DNA of 64,000 nt from a virus, in IMG/VR virus record IMGVR_UViG_3300042691_042003, positions 1 through 64,000 of that record, one strand, 5' to 3'. The position numbers and the translations under genes are program-made. Below the pieces are notes generated by a model. It did not search any database, was not told the DNA's origin, and was given only the letters and a program-made list of their open reading frames with translations. Of this stretch, positions 54,322 through 61,577 are shown piece after piece. How positions within the stretch are numbered: position 1 is the first letter of the stretch; every line of letters begins with the position of its first letter.

Positions 54322-55510
54322 GAAAGAAGGAATCGAATTTGTAGAAAAGCTATTTAGTAGCTATGTGATAATTAGCGAAAAGCTAAATGCAACTAGATTC
54401 GCATTCGAAAAAACCGAAGACGGAATTACTTTTTATAAAAAAGATGGAAAAATAAATTCGATTGAGAGAACTCTTAATCAAATTTTTGAATCACCAATAG
54501 CTTATATAGAAAATCTACCTAAATCCGTTATGGATAAAATCCCTAATGGATACAGATATGGTTTTAGATATTTTCATTCTTCTTCCCCTATAAATATCGA
54601 ATATGATAGGATTCCTCTTAATGGTTTAATCCTTACGGATATGATGAAAATATCTGATAGTCGTATTGTTGATGATCCTTCTATTGTTAATTCTATTGCT
54701 AAACTTTTAAAAGTAGAAAAACCTCCAATTATTTGGTATGGTAAGCTAGATGATCAGCAAAAAGAAAAGCTAAAAGATTATTTAAGAACTTCTGAAGATT
54801 CTCTTAAGAATAAATTTAAAACTGATTCTTTTACCAAATATATTATTTCTATTCTAAATCCTGGAATGAAAAAGACAGCTTTAAATAATGATGTAGAAAA
54901 GCCGATAGATTCAGTTGTTTTTAAGTTTATAGGAGAAAATGGAAAAGAAACTTTTTATGCTAAGACAGTAGATCCTATTATTCAACAGTTAAGTAAAACT
55001 AACGAAAAGGAAAGAGAGCCACAAGATATGTATGGTATAATTCTTTCTGACGTTATGGAATTTATGAAAATAAATGGATTAAGAAAATATTCAATTCCTT
55101 CAGGGGATTATGAAGAAAAATATCTTCACTTAATTTGTAAAATTTTCAACGATTATATTAAGAAAAGAGGGACTAAATATGAAGGTGTAGAAATTGATAA
55201 GAATTCTTTTAGATCTATTCCTCAATTCGATCTTAATTCAGGGTTTATTCCCGATTTACAAACAAGAGATCTTCTTTTTCAATCTAGAATAAATAAAAAC
55301 ATCTTTAAGATTATTCTTTCTTCTTTTTATCGACCGAAAAGAAAACCTACAGGATTTATTACACAAATGATGATTTCTGATCTTTCTGAATTAGTAGATA
55401 AAATAAAAGAAAAGATCGAAAATGTTGATCTTAAGACAGAAAGCAATGTGATGACTTTCGAACAATATTTATCAAATAAAAGAGAAAAATCTTTTAAGAT
55501 TAAAGATTGA
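54287..55510 (+). CDS. Nucleotidyltransferase (ligase-like) protein with altered catalytic residues
   Basis: 407 residues. The N-terminal third has the layout of ATP-dependent ligases: motif I position IISEKLNATRFAF (Lys32-Leu-Asn-Ala where the family has K-x-D-G), a motif III-like RYGFRYF (91-97), a motif IV-like KPIDSVVFKF (E-G replaced by D-S, residues 209-210) and a motif V-like FYAKTVDP (Lys227). Known ligases need the D-G and E-G positions, so adenylation activity is doubtful; Lys32 and Lys227 are still there. A C-terminal helical domain of 180 residues follows. Could be a dead ligase acting as an RNA/DNA end-binding or regulatory protein. It ends NVMTFEQYLSN, similar to the cargo signature but at the C-terminus. 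Confidence 0.6.
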   Translation: MAEILTLREVFRKEGIEFVEKLFSSYVIISEKLNATRFAFEKTEDGITFYKKDGKINSIERTLNQIFESPIAYIENLPKSVMDKIPNGYRYGFRYFHSSSPINIEYDRIPLNGLILTDMMKISDSRIVDDPSIVNSIAKLLKVEKPPIIWYGKLDDQQKEKLKDYLRTSEDSLKNKFKTDSFTKYIISILNPGMKKTALNNDVEKPIDSVVFKFIGENGKETFYAKTVDPIIQQLSKTNEKEREPQDMYGIILSDVMEFMKINGLRKYSIPSGDYEEKYLHLICKIFNDYIKKRGTKYEGVEIDKNSFRSIPQFDLNSGFIPDLQTRDLLFQSRINKNIFKIILSSFYRPKRKPTGFITQMMISDLSELVDKIKEKIENVDLKTESNVMTFEQYLSNKREKSFKIKD

Positions 55511-55533
55511 TAAATATAAAAAAATAAAACGAA

Positions 55534-56028
55534 ATGTTTACTAAAGAATTTTTAGATTCTGTTTTAGAAAGTAGAGAATCTATTTCTATTTTAATTGAGG
55601 GAGAAATCCATACAATTTCTTCTACCGAATTTTTATCCGAATCGGATATTGAAAATATTGAAGAAATTTACGAAAGTGAAGAAGAAATTCTTGAAAGAGT
55701 TCAAATTAAAAGAAAATATGGAGAATATTCTTCTTATCAGGTAAATCGAGGTGCTCCTATTCGTAATAGAATTATTGAATTTGTAGGAAAAAGATTTGTT
55801 ACTGAAGACGAATTAAAGAATTTTCTAATTCGTTTAGAAGAGGAAAAAGGTTCTGCTATCGATCAAAGAAAATGGTTTTCTAGAAATCAAAAATACTTTG
55901 AATCTTTTCAAAATAGAGGTCAAAAAGTTTGGACACTTTCTAAATTTGGAAAAAGAGTTTTAGAATTTGTAGTTAAATCTGCACAACAAAAACAAATAAA
56001 TGAATCTGTAGGTTTATTTAAGTTTTAA
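55534..56028 (+). CDS. Hypothetical winged-helix-like protein
   Basis: 164 residues. Acidic N-terminal third (DIENIEEIYESEEEILE), then a basic section RGAPIRNRIIEFVGKRFVTE, a helix LRNFL-type region, and WFSRNQKYFESFQNRGQKVW followed by TLSKFGKRVLEFV. The second half looks like a winged helix-turn-helix, with basic and aromatic residues on the recognition side. It does not start with the cargo signature, but contains STEFLSE-S at residues 29-35. Role unknown; inferred DNA binding. Stops one base before the next cargo gene. Confidence 0.7.
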   Translation: MFTKEFLDSVLESRESISILIEGEIHTISSTEFLSESDIENIEEIYESEEEILERVQIKRKYGEYSSYQVNRGAPIRNRIIEFVGKRFVTEDELKNFLIRLEEEKGSAIDQRKWFSRNQKYFESFQNRGQKVWTLSKFGKRVLEFVVKSAQQKQINESVGLFKF

Positions 56029-56029
56029 T

Positions 56030-56575
56030 ATGAAGAATATACCTGAATTTGAAGATTTTATTCGTGAAAATGCTTCTGAAGCATTTAAATATCATATGGA
56101 AAGAGGTTTAGGTATTACTGAATCAATTTTCCGTATTGGATCTGAAGCATATAATAAGCTTTTTGAAGAAACTAAAGAATGGTGGGATAAAGGAAATGTT
56201 ATTCTTAATGATAAAGAGGCTTGGATGGCAAAAAATCTTCAAATAGGTAAAAAAGCTAAATTTAAGACTGCTGATGGAAAAATGATAGATGTTGAATTAG
56301 ACACACCAACTAGAGGAGGTGAACGTAAATTTAAAGTTTATCATGATAGTGGCAAAAAAGATGAAGATGGAAATATCCTTGCTATGGAAATAGGTTGGGG
56401 ACAACCAGGAGTTTCTATTAAAAATGAAGATCCAGGAGCTGCAGCAAGTTATTGGAGTAGACAACAATGCGATTTGAAGAAAAGTATGGATCCTAAAACT
56501 GCTAAATTCTGGGCATGTTATGCTCCTTCTCTTTTCACTAAGCAAATCGGTTTAACTTCGGATAATCCTTGGTAA
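56030..56575 (+). CDS. Capsid-targeted protein (cargo 5)
   Basis: 181 residues. Starts MKNIPEFEDFIRE-N; predicted cut after Glu13. The mature part has AFKYHMERGLGITESIFRIG, a helix KLFEETKEWWDKGN, then LNDKEAWMAKNLQIGKKAKF, a beta-rich section, and a C-terminal ASYWSRQQCDLKKSMD. Similar phage proteins without known role come to mind, but I cannot name a family. Two cysteines near the end (CDLKK and WACYAP). Next in the second cargo block, one base after the upstream stop. Confidence 0.75.
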   Translation: MKNIPEFEDFIRENASEAFKYHMERGLGITESIFRIGSEAYNKLFEETKEWWDKGNVILNDKEAWMAKNLQIGKKAKFKTADGKMIDVELDTPTRGGERKFKVYHDSGKKDEDGNILAMEIGWGQPGVSIKNEDPGAAASYWSRQQCDLKKSMDPKTAKFWACYAPSLFTKQIGLTSDNPW

Positions 56576-56591
56576 TAAATTAAACTATAAA

Positions 56592-56855
56592 ATGAAAAAT
56601 CATATTCTTTCTTTTGAGGAATTCTTAAACGAATCCAATAAAATTTCACATTTCGGAATCGAATCTGCCGCAGTTCAATTAGCTCATTCTATGCCTAATC
56701 ATACAAAACCTGATGATAAAGGTAATTTTAGTGATGAACAAATAGAAAATGCAATCAAGAAATATAGTCCTATTCTTAAGCAACATTTAAGTTCTAGAAC
56801 AGGAATGAAAGAAGAAATTATTTCTAGAATTAAAAGCATTGTTAATGAATCTTGA
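56592..56855 (+). CDS. Capsid-targeted small protein (cargo 6)
   Basis: 87 residues. Starts MKNHILSFEEFLNE-S; cut expected after Glu14. The remaining 73 residues are helical (ESAAVQLAHSMPNH; NAIKKYSPILKQHLSSRTGM) with basic charge. Not recognised. Stop and next ATG share one base (TGATG), indicating translational coupling with the cupin-like gene. Confidence 0.75.
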   Translation: MKNHILSFEEFLNESNKISHFGIESAAVQLAHSMPNHTKPDDKGNFSDEQIENAIKKYSPILKQHLSSRTGMKEEIISRIKSIVNES

Positions 56856-57118
56856 TGTATCCCTTCGAAGAAAGTAAACAATCAGAAAATACTTATATCA
56901 GAATCTTCTCTAAAGATACTGATGAGTATGATTTAAAATGGCATTGGGACGAAGAAGATAGAATAGTTCAATCTCTAGAAAAAACAGATTGGGAATTTCA
57001 ATTTGATAACGAATTACCGATCAGCTTCGATAAAGAAATTTTTATTCCTAAAGGAGTTATACATCGAATAATAAAAGGAACTGGAGATCTTAAATTAAAA
57101 GTAATTAAATATGATTAA
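56855..57118 (+). CDS. Small cupin-like protein
   Basis: 87 residues. The ATG at 56855 is used; a TTG three bases upstream adds only one residue. The C-terminal half reads FQFDNELPISFDKEIFIPKG, then VIHRIIKGTGDLKLKVIKYD, resembling the second half of a cupin barrel with a P-x-G-x-x-H-x-x motif; the first half shows a WHWDEEDR motif. Only part of a usual metal site is visible. It has no capsid-targeting start although both neighbours do. Confidence 0.7.
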   Translation: MYPFEESKQSENTYIRIFSKDTDEYDLKWHWDEEDRIVQSLEKTDWEFQFDNELPISFDKEIFIPKGVIHRIIKGTGDLKLKVIKYD

Positions 57119-57458
57119 ACGAATCCCTACATTTTCTGAATTTTTAAATGAAGCAGAAATTCCTTTTTCAATTGAAGGTCTTAGATTAGATAAGCTAAAA
57201 TGGGATGAAGATAATGATTTATCTAAAACTCTTAGAGATAAATTAGGTATAGATAATTCTAGAGTTTTTGTTGCAAGAGATGATTCTAGAGATAGAGAGT
57301 ATAAATTTGAATCTTGGGAAAATTCTTTTGGATATATAATCAGACTTAAAGAAGATAAAAAAATTATTTACGATAAAGTCTATCCTTCAGATTCTAAAAT
57401 TTACTACGATCAAGATTGCGAACTTATTTTAGGATCAAAAATAAAATTAAAGAAATGA
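57111..57458 (+). CDS. Capsid-targeted small protein (cargo 7)
   Basis: 115 residues. Starts MIKRIPTFSEFLNE-A; cut expected after Glu14. The mature part is beta-rich and charged (LDKLKWDEDNDLSKTLRDKL; DREYKFESWENSFGYIIRL). Not recognised. Overlaps the upstream stop by 8 bases and the next start as ATGA, so the second cargo block is one tight operon. Confidence 0.75.
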   Translation: MIKRIPTFSEFLNEAEIPFSIEGLRLDKLKWDEDNDLSKTLRDKLGIDNSRVFVARDDSRDREYKFESWENSFGYIIRLKEDKKIIYDKVYPSDSKIYYDQDCELILGSKIKLKK

Positions 57459-57688
57459 AAAATTTTGAATCTTTTGATGAGTTCTTAAATGAAGCTACAA
57501 AAAGAACTCCTGATCAAGTAAATAAAGATTCCGAAAAAAGGATAAAAGAACAAATAACTCGTTATTCAGAATTGATGAAATCTAATCCAGAAAGAGCAAA
57601 TTTTTATAAAGCTCAATTAGATTTAGCTCATGCAAGAATGACAGTCCTTGCTTTGAAAAGAAAGGTTGATGCATTAAGATCAAAATAA
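57455..57688 (+). CDS. Capsid-targeted small helical protein (cargo 8)
   Basis: 77 residues from the ATG at 57455, chosen because the product then starts MKNFESFDEFLNE-A (cut after Glu13) and the start overlaps the upstream stop as ATGA; a frame opening at 57416 would bury the signature at residue 14. The mature part is helical and basic (SEKRIKEQITRYSELMKS; LAHARMTVLALKRKVDALRS). Not recognised. Confidence 0.75.
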   Translation: MKNFESFDEFLNEATKRTPDQVNKDSEKRIKEQITRYSELMKSNPERANFYKAQLDLAHARMTVLALKRKVDALRSK

Positions 57689-57696
57689 TTTTAAAA

Positions 57697-58053
57697 ATGC
57701 CAGCAGTTTCTCAAGCACAACAACGTTTAATGGGTCAAGCTTATGCTTTGAAAAAAGGTGATCTTAAATCAGATAACCTTAATCCTAAATATGCAGATCA
57801 AATAAAAGATCTTGCAAGTAGTATGACTCTTAAACAGCTTAAAGATTATGCTGAAACTTCTAATGAAGATCTTCCAAAAAAGATTATAAAAGAAAATTCT
57901 CCACTTGCAACAGCTAGTTCTGTTAATGGTATGGGCCCTATTAGTTTACCCGTAGGAGATAAACCTGGCAGTGGAGATATTCCATTTCTTCTTCCTGCTA
58001 AAAAGAAGAAAAACTTTAAAAAGTTCTCTGAACTTATTAAAGCTAAACAATAA
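57697..58053 (+). CDS. DUF3008-like small protein
   Basis: 118 residues. The N-terminus MPAVSQAQQRLMGQAYALKK followed by GDL, then a helical section LASSMTLKQLKDYAETS, matches the DUF3008 type (MPA-S-x-x-QQRL-G). Such proteins occur in many T4-type phages; function is unknown and some are found near structural genes. The second half is Gly/Pro-rich and ends in a basic stretch (AKKKKNFKKFSELIKAKQ). It follows cargo 8 after 8 bases. Confidence 0.7.
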   Translation: MPAVSQAQQRLMGQAYALKKGDLKSDNLNPKYADQIKDLASSMTLKQLKDYAETSNEDLPKKIIKENSPLATASSVNGMGPISLPVGDKPGSGDIPFLLPAKKKKNFKKFSELIKAKQ

Positions 58054-58102
58054 GAGTTGCCTTAAAGGTTAGCGATTCTAATAAAAATTAAAAATATGGA
58101 CG

Positions 58103-58318
58103 GTGATCAACGAAAAGAAAGAAATACCTTTAAGGAAGAAGATGGCAACAGCCTCTTTGATTCTAGCTACGTTTTTCAACCCTCTTGGATTCGATGCCCT
58201 ATTTGCTTTAGTGATGAAGTGGACAAGCTCGTATTGGATTACGGATATTATCTTCTACACCCTTTCGCTCTCATTCTTTGGTCTATATTATTTGCTCTCA
58301 ATTTCATCTAAAAAATAA
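58103..58318 (+). CDS. Small membrane protein (two helices)
   Basis: Two frames are open here. I prefer 58103 (GTG start; an ATG at 58142 would give a shorter form) because it gives a 71-residue protein with a charged head, then two hydrophobic stretches (SLILATFFNPLGFDALFALV and IIFYTLSLSFFGLYYLL) with the turn KWTSSYW, ending in lysines. This fits a phage inner-membrane protein. The other frame (ATG 58096 to 58311) contains a CPIC sequence and a single hydrophobic end and looks less natural, but cannot be excluded. Function unknown. Confidence 0.5.
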   Translation: MINEKKEIPLRKKMATASLILATFFNPLGFDALFALVMKWTSSYWITDIIFYTLSLSFFGLYYLLSISSKK

Positions 58319-58335
58319 TCTCTTATAGGAATTTT

Positions 58336-58350
58336 CATATAATAATTAAA
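58336..58350 (+). promoter_or_regulatory. CATATAATAATTAAA, candidate promoter of the dUTPase gene
   Basis: Exact 15-base copy of the sequence upstream of the SSB gene (49798-49812), 9 bases before the ATG at 58360. Preceded by TTTT. Inferred start of the nucleotide-metabolism block. Confidence 0.5.
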
Positions 58351-58359
58351 AATTGAAAT

Positions 58360-58803
58360 ATGAAATTCTTAAAAATAAGAGATGTAAAAACTCCAACTAG
58401 AGGAACTCCTCAATCAGCAGGAATCGATCTTTATATTCCTAACGATTTTCCTGAAACTACAATTCTACCTGGTCTTTCTACTTTAATTCCTTCTGGATTA
58501 AAAGTAAATGTTCCGGAAGGACACGCCTTTATTGCATTTAATAAATCTGGTGTAGCTACTAAGAAAGGACTTCAAGTTGGTGCTTGTGTAATAGATGAAG
58601 ATTATCAAGGAGAAATTCATATTCATCTTACGAATGTAGGAGATGAATCACAAATCATTAATCCAGGTGATAAAATTATTCAATGCGTTCTCCTGCCTGT
58701 TAATTATGAAACAGTTGAATTAGTAGAATCAGAAGAAGAACTTTGGAATGGTGAAATTACTCAAAGAGGAGAAGGAGGATTTGGTTCAACCGATCATAAA
58801 TAA
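58360..58803 (+). CDS. dut: dUTPase (deoxyuridine triphosphatase)
   Basis: 147 residues, usual trimeric dUTPase size. All five motifs are present: I SAGIDLY (19-25), II AFNKSGVA (59-66, with Asn-Lys where most have Arg-Ser), III GACVIDEDYQGEI (74-86), IV PGDKIIQ (102-108), V RGEGGFGST (136-144). Hydrolyses dUTP to dUMP and pyrophosphate, keeping uracil out of DNA and feeding dTMP synthesis. It has its own promoter-like box and stands before the polymerase and ribonucleotide reductase genes. Confidence 0.95.
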   Translation: MKFLKIRDVKTPTRGTPQSAGIDLYIPNDFPETTILPGLSTLIPSGLKVNVPEGHAFIAFNKSGVATKKGLQVGACVIDEDYQGEIHIHLTNVGDESQIINPGDKIIQCVLLPVNYETVELVESEEELWNGEITQRGEGGFGSTDHK

Positions 58804-58805
58804 TT

Positions 58806-59024
58806 ATGGAAAATATGAAATTAAATGTGGATTTGGCAAAAAATTCCACAGCAGTTAAATGTCAAAACGAAGAATGTGAAAGTGATCTTTTTAGAGAAGT
58901 AGCTTATCTTCGTAAAATTTCAAAATTATTTACAGGAGCACCTAACGATACTTATGTTCCTATTCCTGTGTTCCAATGTTCGGTTTGCGGGCATATAAAT
59001 AAAGAATTTATCCCAAAAATTTAA
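58806..59024 (+). CDS. Small zinc-ribbon protein
   Basis: 72 residues with two cysteine pairs: CQNEEC (19-24) and CSVC (58-61), the spacing of a small zinc ribbon (C-x4-C ... C-x2-C). Between them are an alpha-helical and a beta section with GAPNDTYVPIPVFQ. T4-type phages often encode small zinc-ribbon proteins near replication genes; role unknown. One-base overlap with the DNA polymerase gene, so the two are translated together. Confidence 0.75.
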   Translation: MENMKLNVDLAKNSTAVKCQNEECESDLFREVAYLRKISKLFTGAPNDTYVPIPVFQCSVCGHINKEFIPKI

Positions 59025-60409
59025 TGATACTTGACGTAGAAGTTAACGATAACGATTTAGTTATTTCCTACTTCGATAAAGAAGGGAAGTCTAAAATCAA
59101 AAGATTTGACATACCCAGTCCTACTAATTGGACTATCTGTTCAGAACATGATCCTAAAAAAGATCCTAATTTTAAGAATTGGGATGGTAAAAGTGTAAAG
59201 AAAATTCAAGAAAAAAGATTTAATAAATGGTCGATTTATGAATTTATTCATACTTTACCAAAAGAAGATCGAGATGAATTATCTGCACTTAATTTTCCCA
59301 AAGTTCAATCGATAGATATCGAAACTGAAATTATCGATTCATTTCCAGTTCCTGAAGTTGCTCGTGAAAGAATTACAACTATTGCAATTGCAACAGAATC
59401 TAATTCTACTATCGTTTTAGGATGGAAACCAATCGATAAAAAACAAGAAAAAGAAATTTTTGATAAACATCAAGAATATCTAAAAGGATTTGGTGATTGG
59501 TCATTCAAATATATTTGTTTTGAAGACGAATATAATATGATGTATACATTCATCAATAAATTCCTACCTAATTTTTCTCTTGTCATCGGTTGGAATTTCA
59601 TGGGTTTTGACTGGAAATACATCTTTAATCGTTGTAAAAGATTAGGAATTGATGTTAGAATGGCATCTCCTTCTCATAAACTTCAAGGAAACGATAATAT
59701 TCCTGTTCATGTAGGAATGGTCGATTATCTAGATATTTATCGTCGATGGGATAGAACTGTTGCAATTAAAGAAAGTAATTCTCTAGATTTCGTTTCTAAT
59801 GCAGTCTTAGGTGTAACAAAATTAAAATATAATGGAACACTTAAAGAATTGTATGACCAAGACTATGATAAATATATTTTATATAACGCAATCGATGCTT
59901 CGCTTGTATGTTTAATACATAAGAAATTAAAAACTTTAAATTCAGTCTTATCTGTGTCTTCTTTATGTAATCTTTCAATCTACAAAGCTTCATCAGCGGT
60001 TAATCTGACTGAAGCTCTTCTCTGGAAAGGTTATTACGAAAGAAATCTTGTTATTGCAGACAGAAAGGTAGAAACTCCTCGAGGTGCATATGAAGGTGCC
60101 TATGTTAAAGAACCTGAGCCAGGTATGTTCCGAGCTGTAACTTGCTTCGATTATGCCTCTCTATATCCTTCAATTATGCGACAGTTTAATGTTTCTCCTG
60201 AATCTTTTATTGTAAAAACTCAAGATTCTAAAAAACTAGATAAACATAAAGAAGATCCAAATTATATAGTTTCGGTTAATGGTGCTATTTATGATAATAA
60301 AGAAGTATCCGTCTTAAAGGAAATTCTTACGAATTTATATTCAGAACGTAAAAGAAATAAGAACAGACACCTAGAGATCGAAAGAAAACTAGCAAAAATA
60401 AAAAAATAA
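59024..60409 (+). CDS. gp43: DNA polymerase family B, N-terminal half (split gp43)
   Basis: 461 residues; T4 gp43 has 898. Exonuclease motifs: Exo I SIDIETE (Asp98, Glu100), Exo II NFMGFDWKYIFNR (Asp196), Exo III YNAIDASLV (Asp291). Polymerase motif A is present, FDYASLYPSI (Asp376). The protein stops at SERKRNKNRHLEIERKLAKI plus two lysines, the start of the fingers helices. Motif B (K-x3-N-S-x-Y-G) and motif C (Y-G-D-T-D-S) are missing, and the next gene (nrdB) starts 4 bases later, so the second half must be encoded elsewhere. Aeromonas phages with a fingers-split gp43A/gp43B are a known precedent. The half present would give proofreading and half of the palm. Confidence 0.9.
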   Translation: MILDVEVNDNDLVISYFDKEGKSKIKRFDIPSPTNWTICSEHDPKKDPNFKNWDGKSVKKIQEKRFNKWSIYEFIHTLPKEDRDELSALNFPKVQSIDIETEIIDSFPVPEVARERITTIAIATESNSTIVLGWKPIDKKQEKEIFDKHQEYLKGFGDWSFKYICFEDEYNMMYTFINKFLPNFSLVIGWNFMGFDWKYIFNRCKRLGIDVRMASPSHKLQGNDNIPVHVGMVDYLDIYRRWDRTVAIKESNSLDFVSNAVLGVTKLKYNGTLKELYDQDYDKYILYNAIDASLVCLIHKKLKTLNSVLSVSSLCNLSIYKASSAVNLTEALLWKGYYERNLVIADRKVETPRGAYEGAYVKEPEPGMFRAVTCFDYASLYPSIMRQFNVSPESFIVKTQDSKKLDKHKEDPNYIVSVNGAIYDNKEVSVLKEILTNLYSERKRNKNRHLEIERKLAKIKK

Positions 60410-60412
60410 TTT

Positions 60413-61414
60413 ATGGCTAAAATTTTCGAAGAGAGGATAGAGTATAAACCATTTGAATATCCTGTTTATTATACTGAAGGATGGTTGAAACAAATGCAAG
60501 CTTTTTGGTTACATACTGAAATTCCAATGCAAGGAGATGTTAAGGATTGGAAAGAACATCTTAATGCTTCCGAAAAAAATCTTGTAGGTAATATCCTTCT
60601 TGGATTTGCACAAACCGAATGTGCAGTATCTGATTATTGGACAGGAATGGTTACAAAATGGTTTCCGAAACACGAAATTAAGCAAATGGCCATGGCTTTT
60701 GGTTCTCAGGAAACTATTCATGCTACAGCATATTCTTATCTAAACGAAACACTTGGATTAGAAGATTTCAAAGCTTTTATGCATGAGCCTTCTATTGCCG
60801 AAAAATTCGAATATCTGATTTCTACTGAAGCAGATTATACAGCTGAAGATCTAATTAATTCTGCTAGAGCTAGAAAAGATGTTGCAAAATCTATTGCTAT
60901 ATTTTCTGCTTTCGCTGAAGGAGTTTCTCTTTATTCTTCTTTTGCTGTTCTTTATTCTTTTCAAATGAGGAATCTTCTTAAAGGAATAGGTCAACAAATG
61001 AAATGGTCTGTAAGAGACGAATCTCTCCATTCAAAAATGGGTTGTCAACTTTTTCGTCACATGTGTGAAGAATATCCTAATTTGAAAGATGAAGTTCAAT
61101 CTGAAGTTGAATATGCGGCCGAACTTATGGTTGATATGGAAGAGAAATTTATTGATAAAATGTTCGAAATGGGAGATTTAGAAAATCTAAAAGCTAAAGA
61201 TCTTAAGAATTTTATCCGTAGAAGAGCTAATGAAAAGCTAGTAGAATTAGGTTATCAATCTAAATTTAATTTTGATTATAAATCAGCTGAAGAACTTTCA
61301 TGGTTCGATCATTTAACTGGTGGAGTAACTCATACAGATTTTTTTGCTATGAGAAGTACGGATTATTCAAAAGCCGGTGAAAATGAAAGCTGGGACGAGG
61401 ATGATATCTTCTAA
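60413..61414 (+). CDS. nrdB: Ribonucleotide reductase class I, small subunit
   Basis: 333 residues, normal for the family. Ferritin-like di-iron site: Glu69, Glu100 and His103 (QETIHATAY), Glu169 (AFAEGVSLY), Glu203 and His206 (RDESLHSKMG). The radical tyrosine is Tyr107, at the right spacing after Glu100-x2-His103. The C-terminus is acidic (SWDEDDIF), as needed to bind the large subunit. With NrdA it makes dNTPs from NDPs. Precedes nrdA by about 150 bases, with a hairpin and a tiny gene between. Confidence 0.95.
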   Translation: MAKIFEERIEYKPFEYPVYYTEGWLKQMQAFWLHTEIPMQGDVKDWKEHLNASEKNLVGNILLGFAQTECAVSDYWTGMVTKWFPKHEIKQMAMAFGSQETIHATAYSYLNETLGLEDFKAFMHEPSIAEKFEYLISTEADYTAEDLINSARARKDVAKSIAIFSAFAEGVSLYSSFAVLYSFQMRNLLKGIGQQMKWSVRDESLHSKMGCQLFRHMCEEYPNLKDEVQSEVEYAAELMVDMEEKFIDKMFEMGDLENLKAKDLKNFIRRRANEKLVELGYQSKFNFDYKSAEELSWFDHLTGGVTHTDFFAMRSTDYSKAGENESWDEDDIF

Positions 61415-61421
61415 GACAATC

Positions 61422-61442
61422 TCAAGGACAAAATGTCCTTGA
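61422..61442 (+). other. Hairpin between nrdB and the lipoprotein gene
   Basis: Perfect 9-bp stem TCAAGGACA / TGTCCTTGA with a 3-base loop, 7 bases after the nrdB stop. No T-run follows, so it is more likely an mRNA stability or processing element, or a weak terminator. Confidence 0.55.
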
Positions 61443-61460
61443 TAAAATAATTAAAATTTT

Positions 61461-61577
61461 ATGAAAGGAATTTTAAGAGTTATAGGTATTTTAGTTTTGG
61501 CTTTTACATTTAGTGCTTGTACTTGTACACCTAAATCATGCCCTACTTACGAAAAAATAAAAATAAATGGAAAATAA
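61461..61577 (+). CDS. Tiny lipoprotein between nrdB and nrdA
   Basis: 38 residues. MKGILRVIGILVLAFTFSAC is a classical lipoprotein signal: basic start, hydrophobic helix, lipobox FSAC with Cys20 as the lipid site; then a short Cys-containing mature part of 18 residues (TCTPKSCPTYEK). Its last 11 bases overlap the nrdA start in another frame. Lipoproteins this small in phages are often outer spanins, superinfection-exclusion or lysis factors; here it sits inside the nucleotide operon. An o-spanin partner for the membrane protein at 43715 is an inference. Confidence 0.6.
   Translation: MKGILRVIGILVLAFTFSACTCTPKSCPTYEKIKINGK

Noticed and set aside
54287-55510. Calling this gene an active RNA or DNA ligase
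   Set aside because: The K-x-D-G and E-G positions are not conserved, so activity should not be assumed.
59024-60412. Polymerase stop codon as a sequencing frameshift
   Set aside because: Not one of the three frames downstream encodes motif B or C; the nrdB gene begins at once, so no hidden second half can be recovered here.
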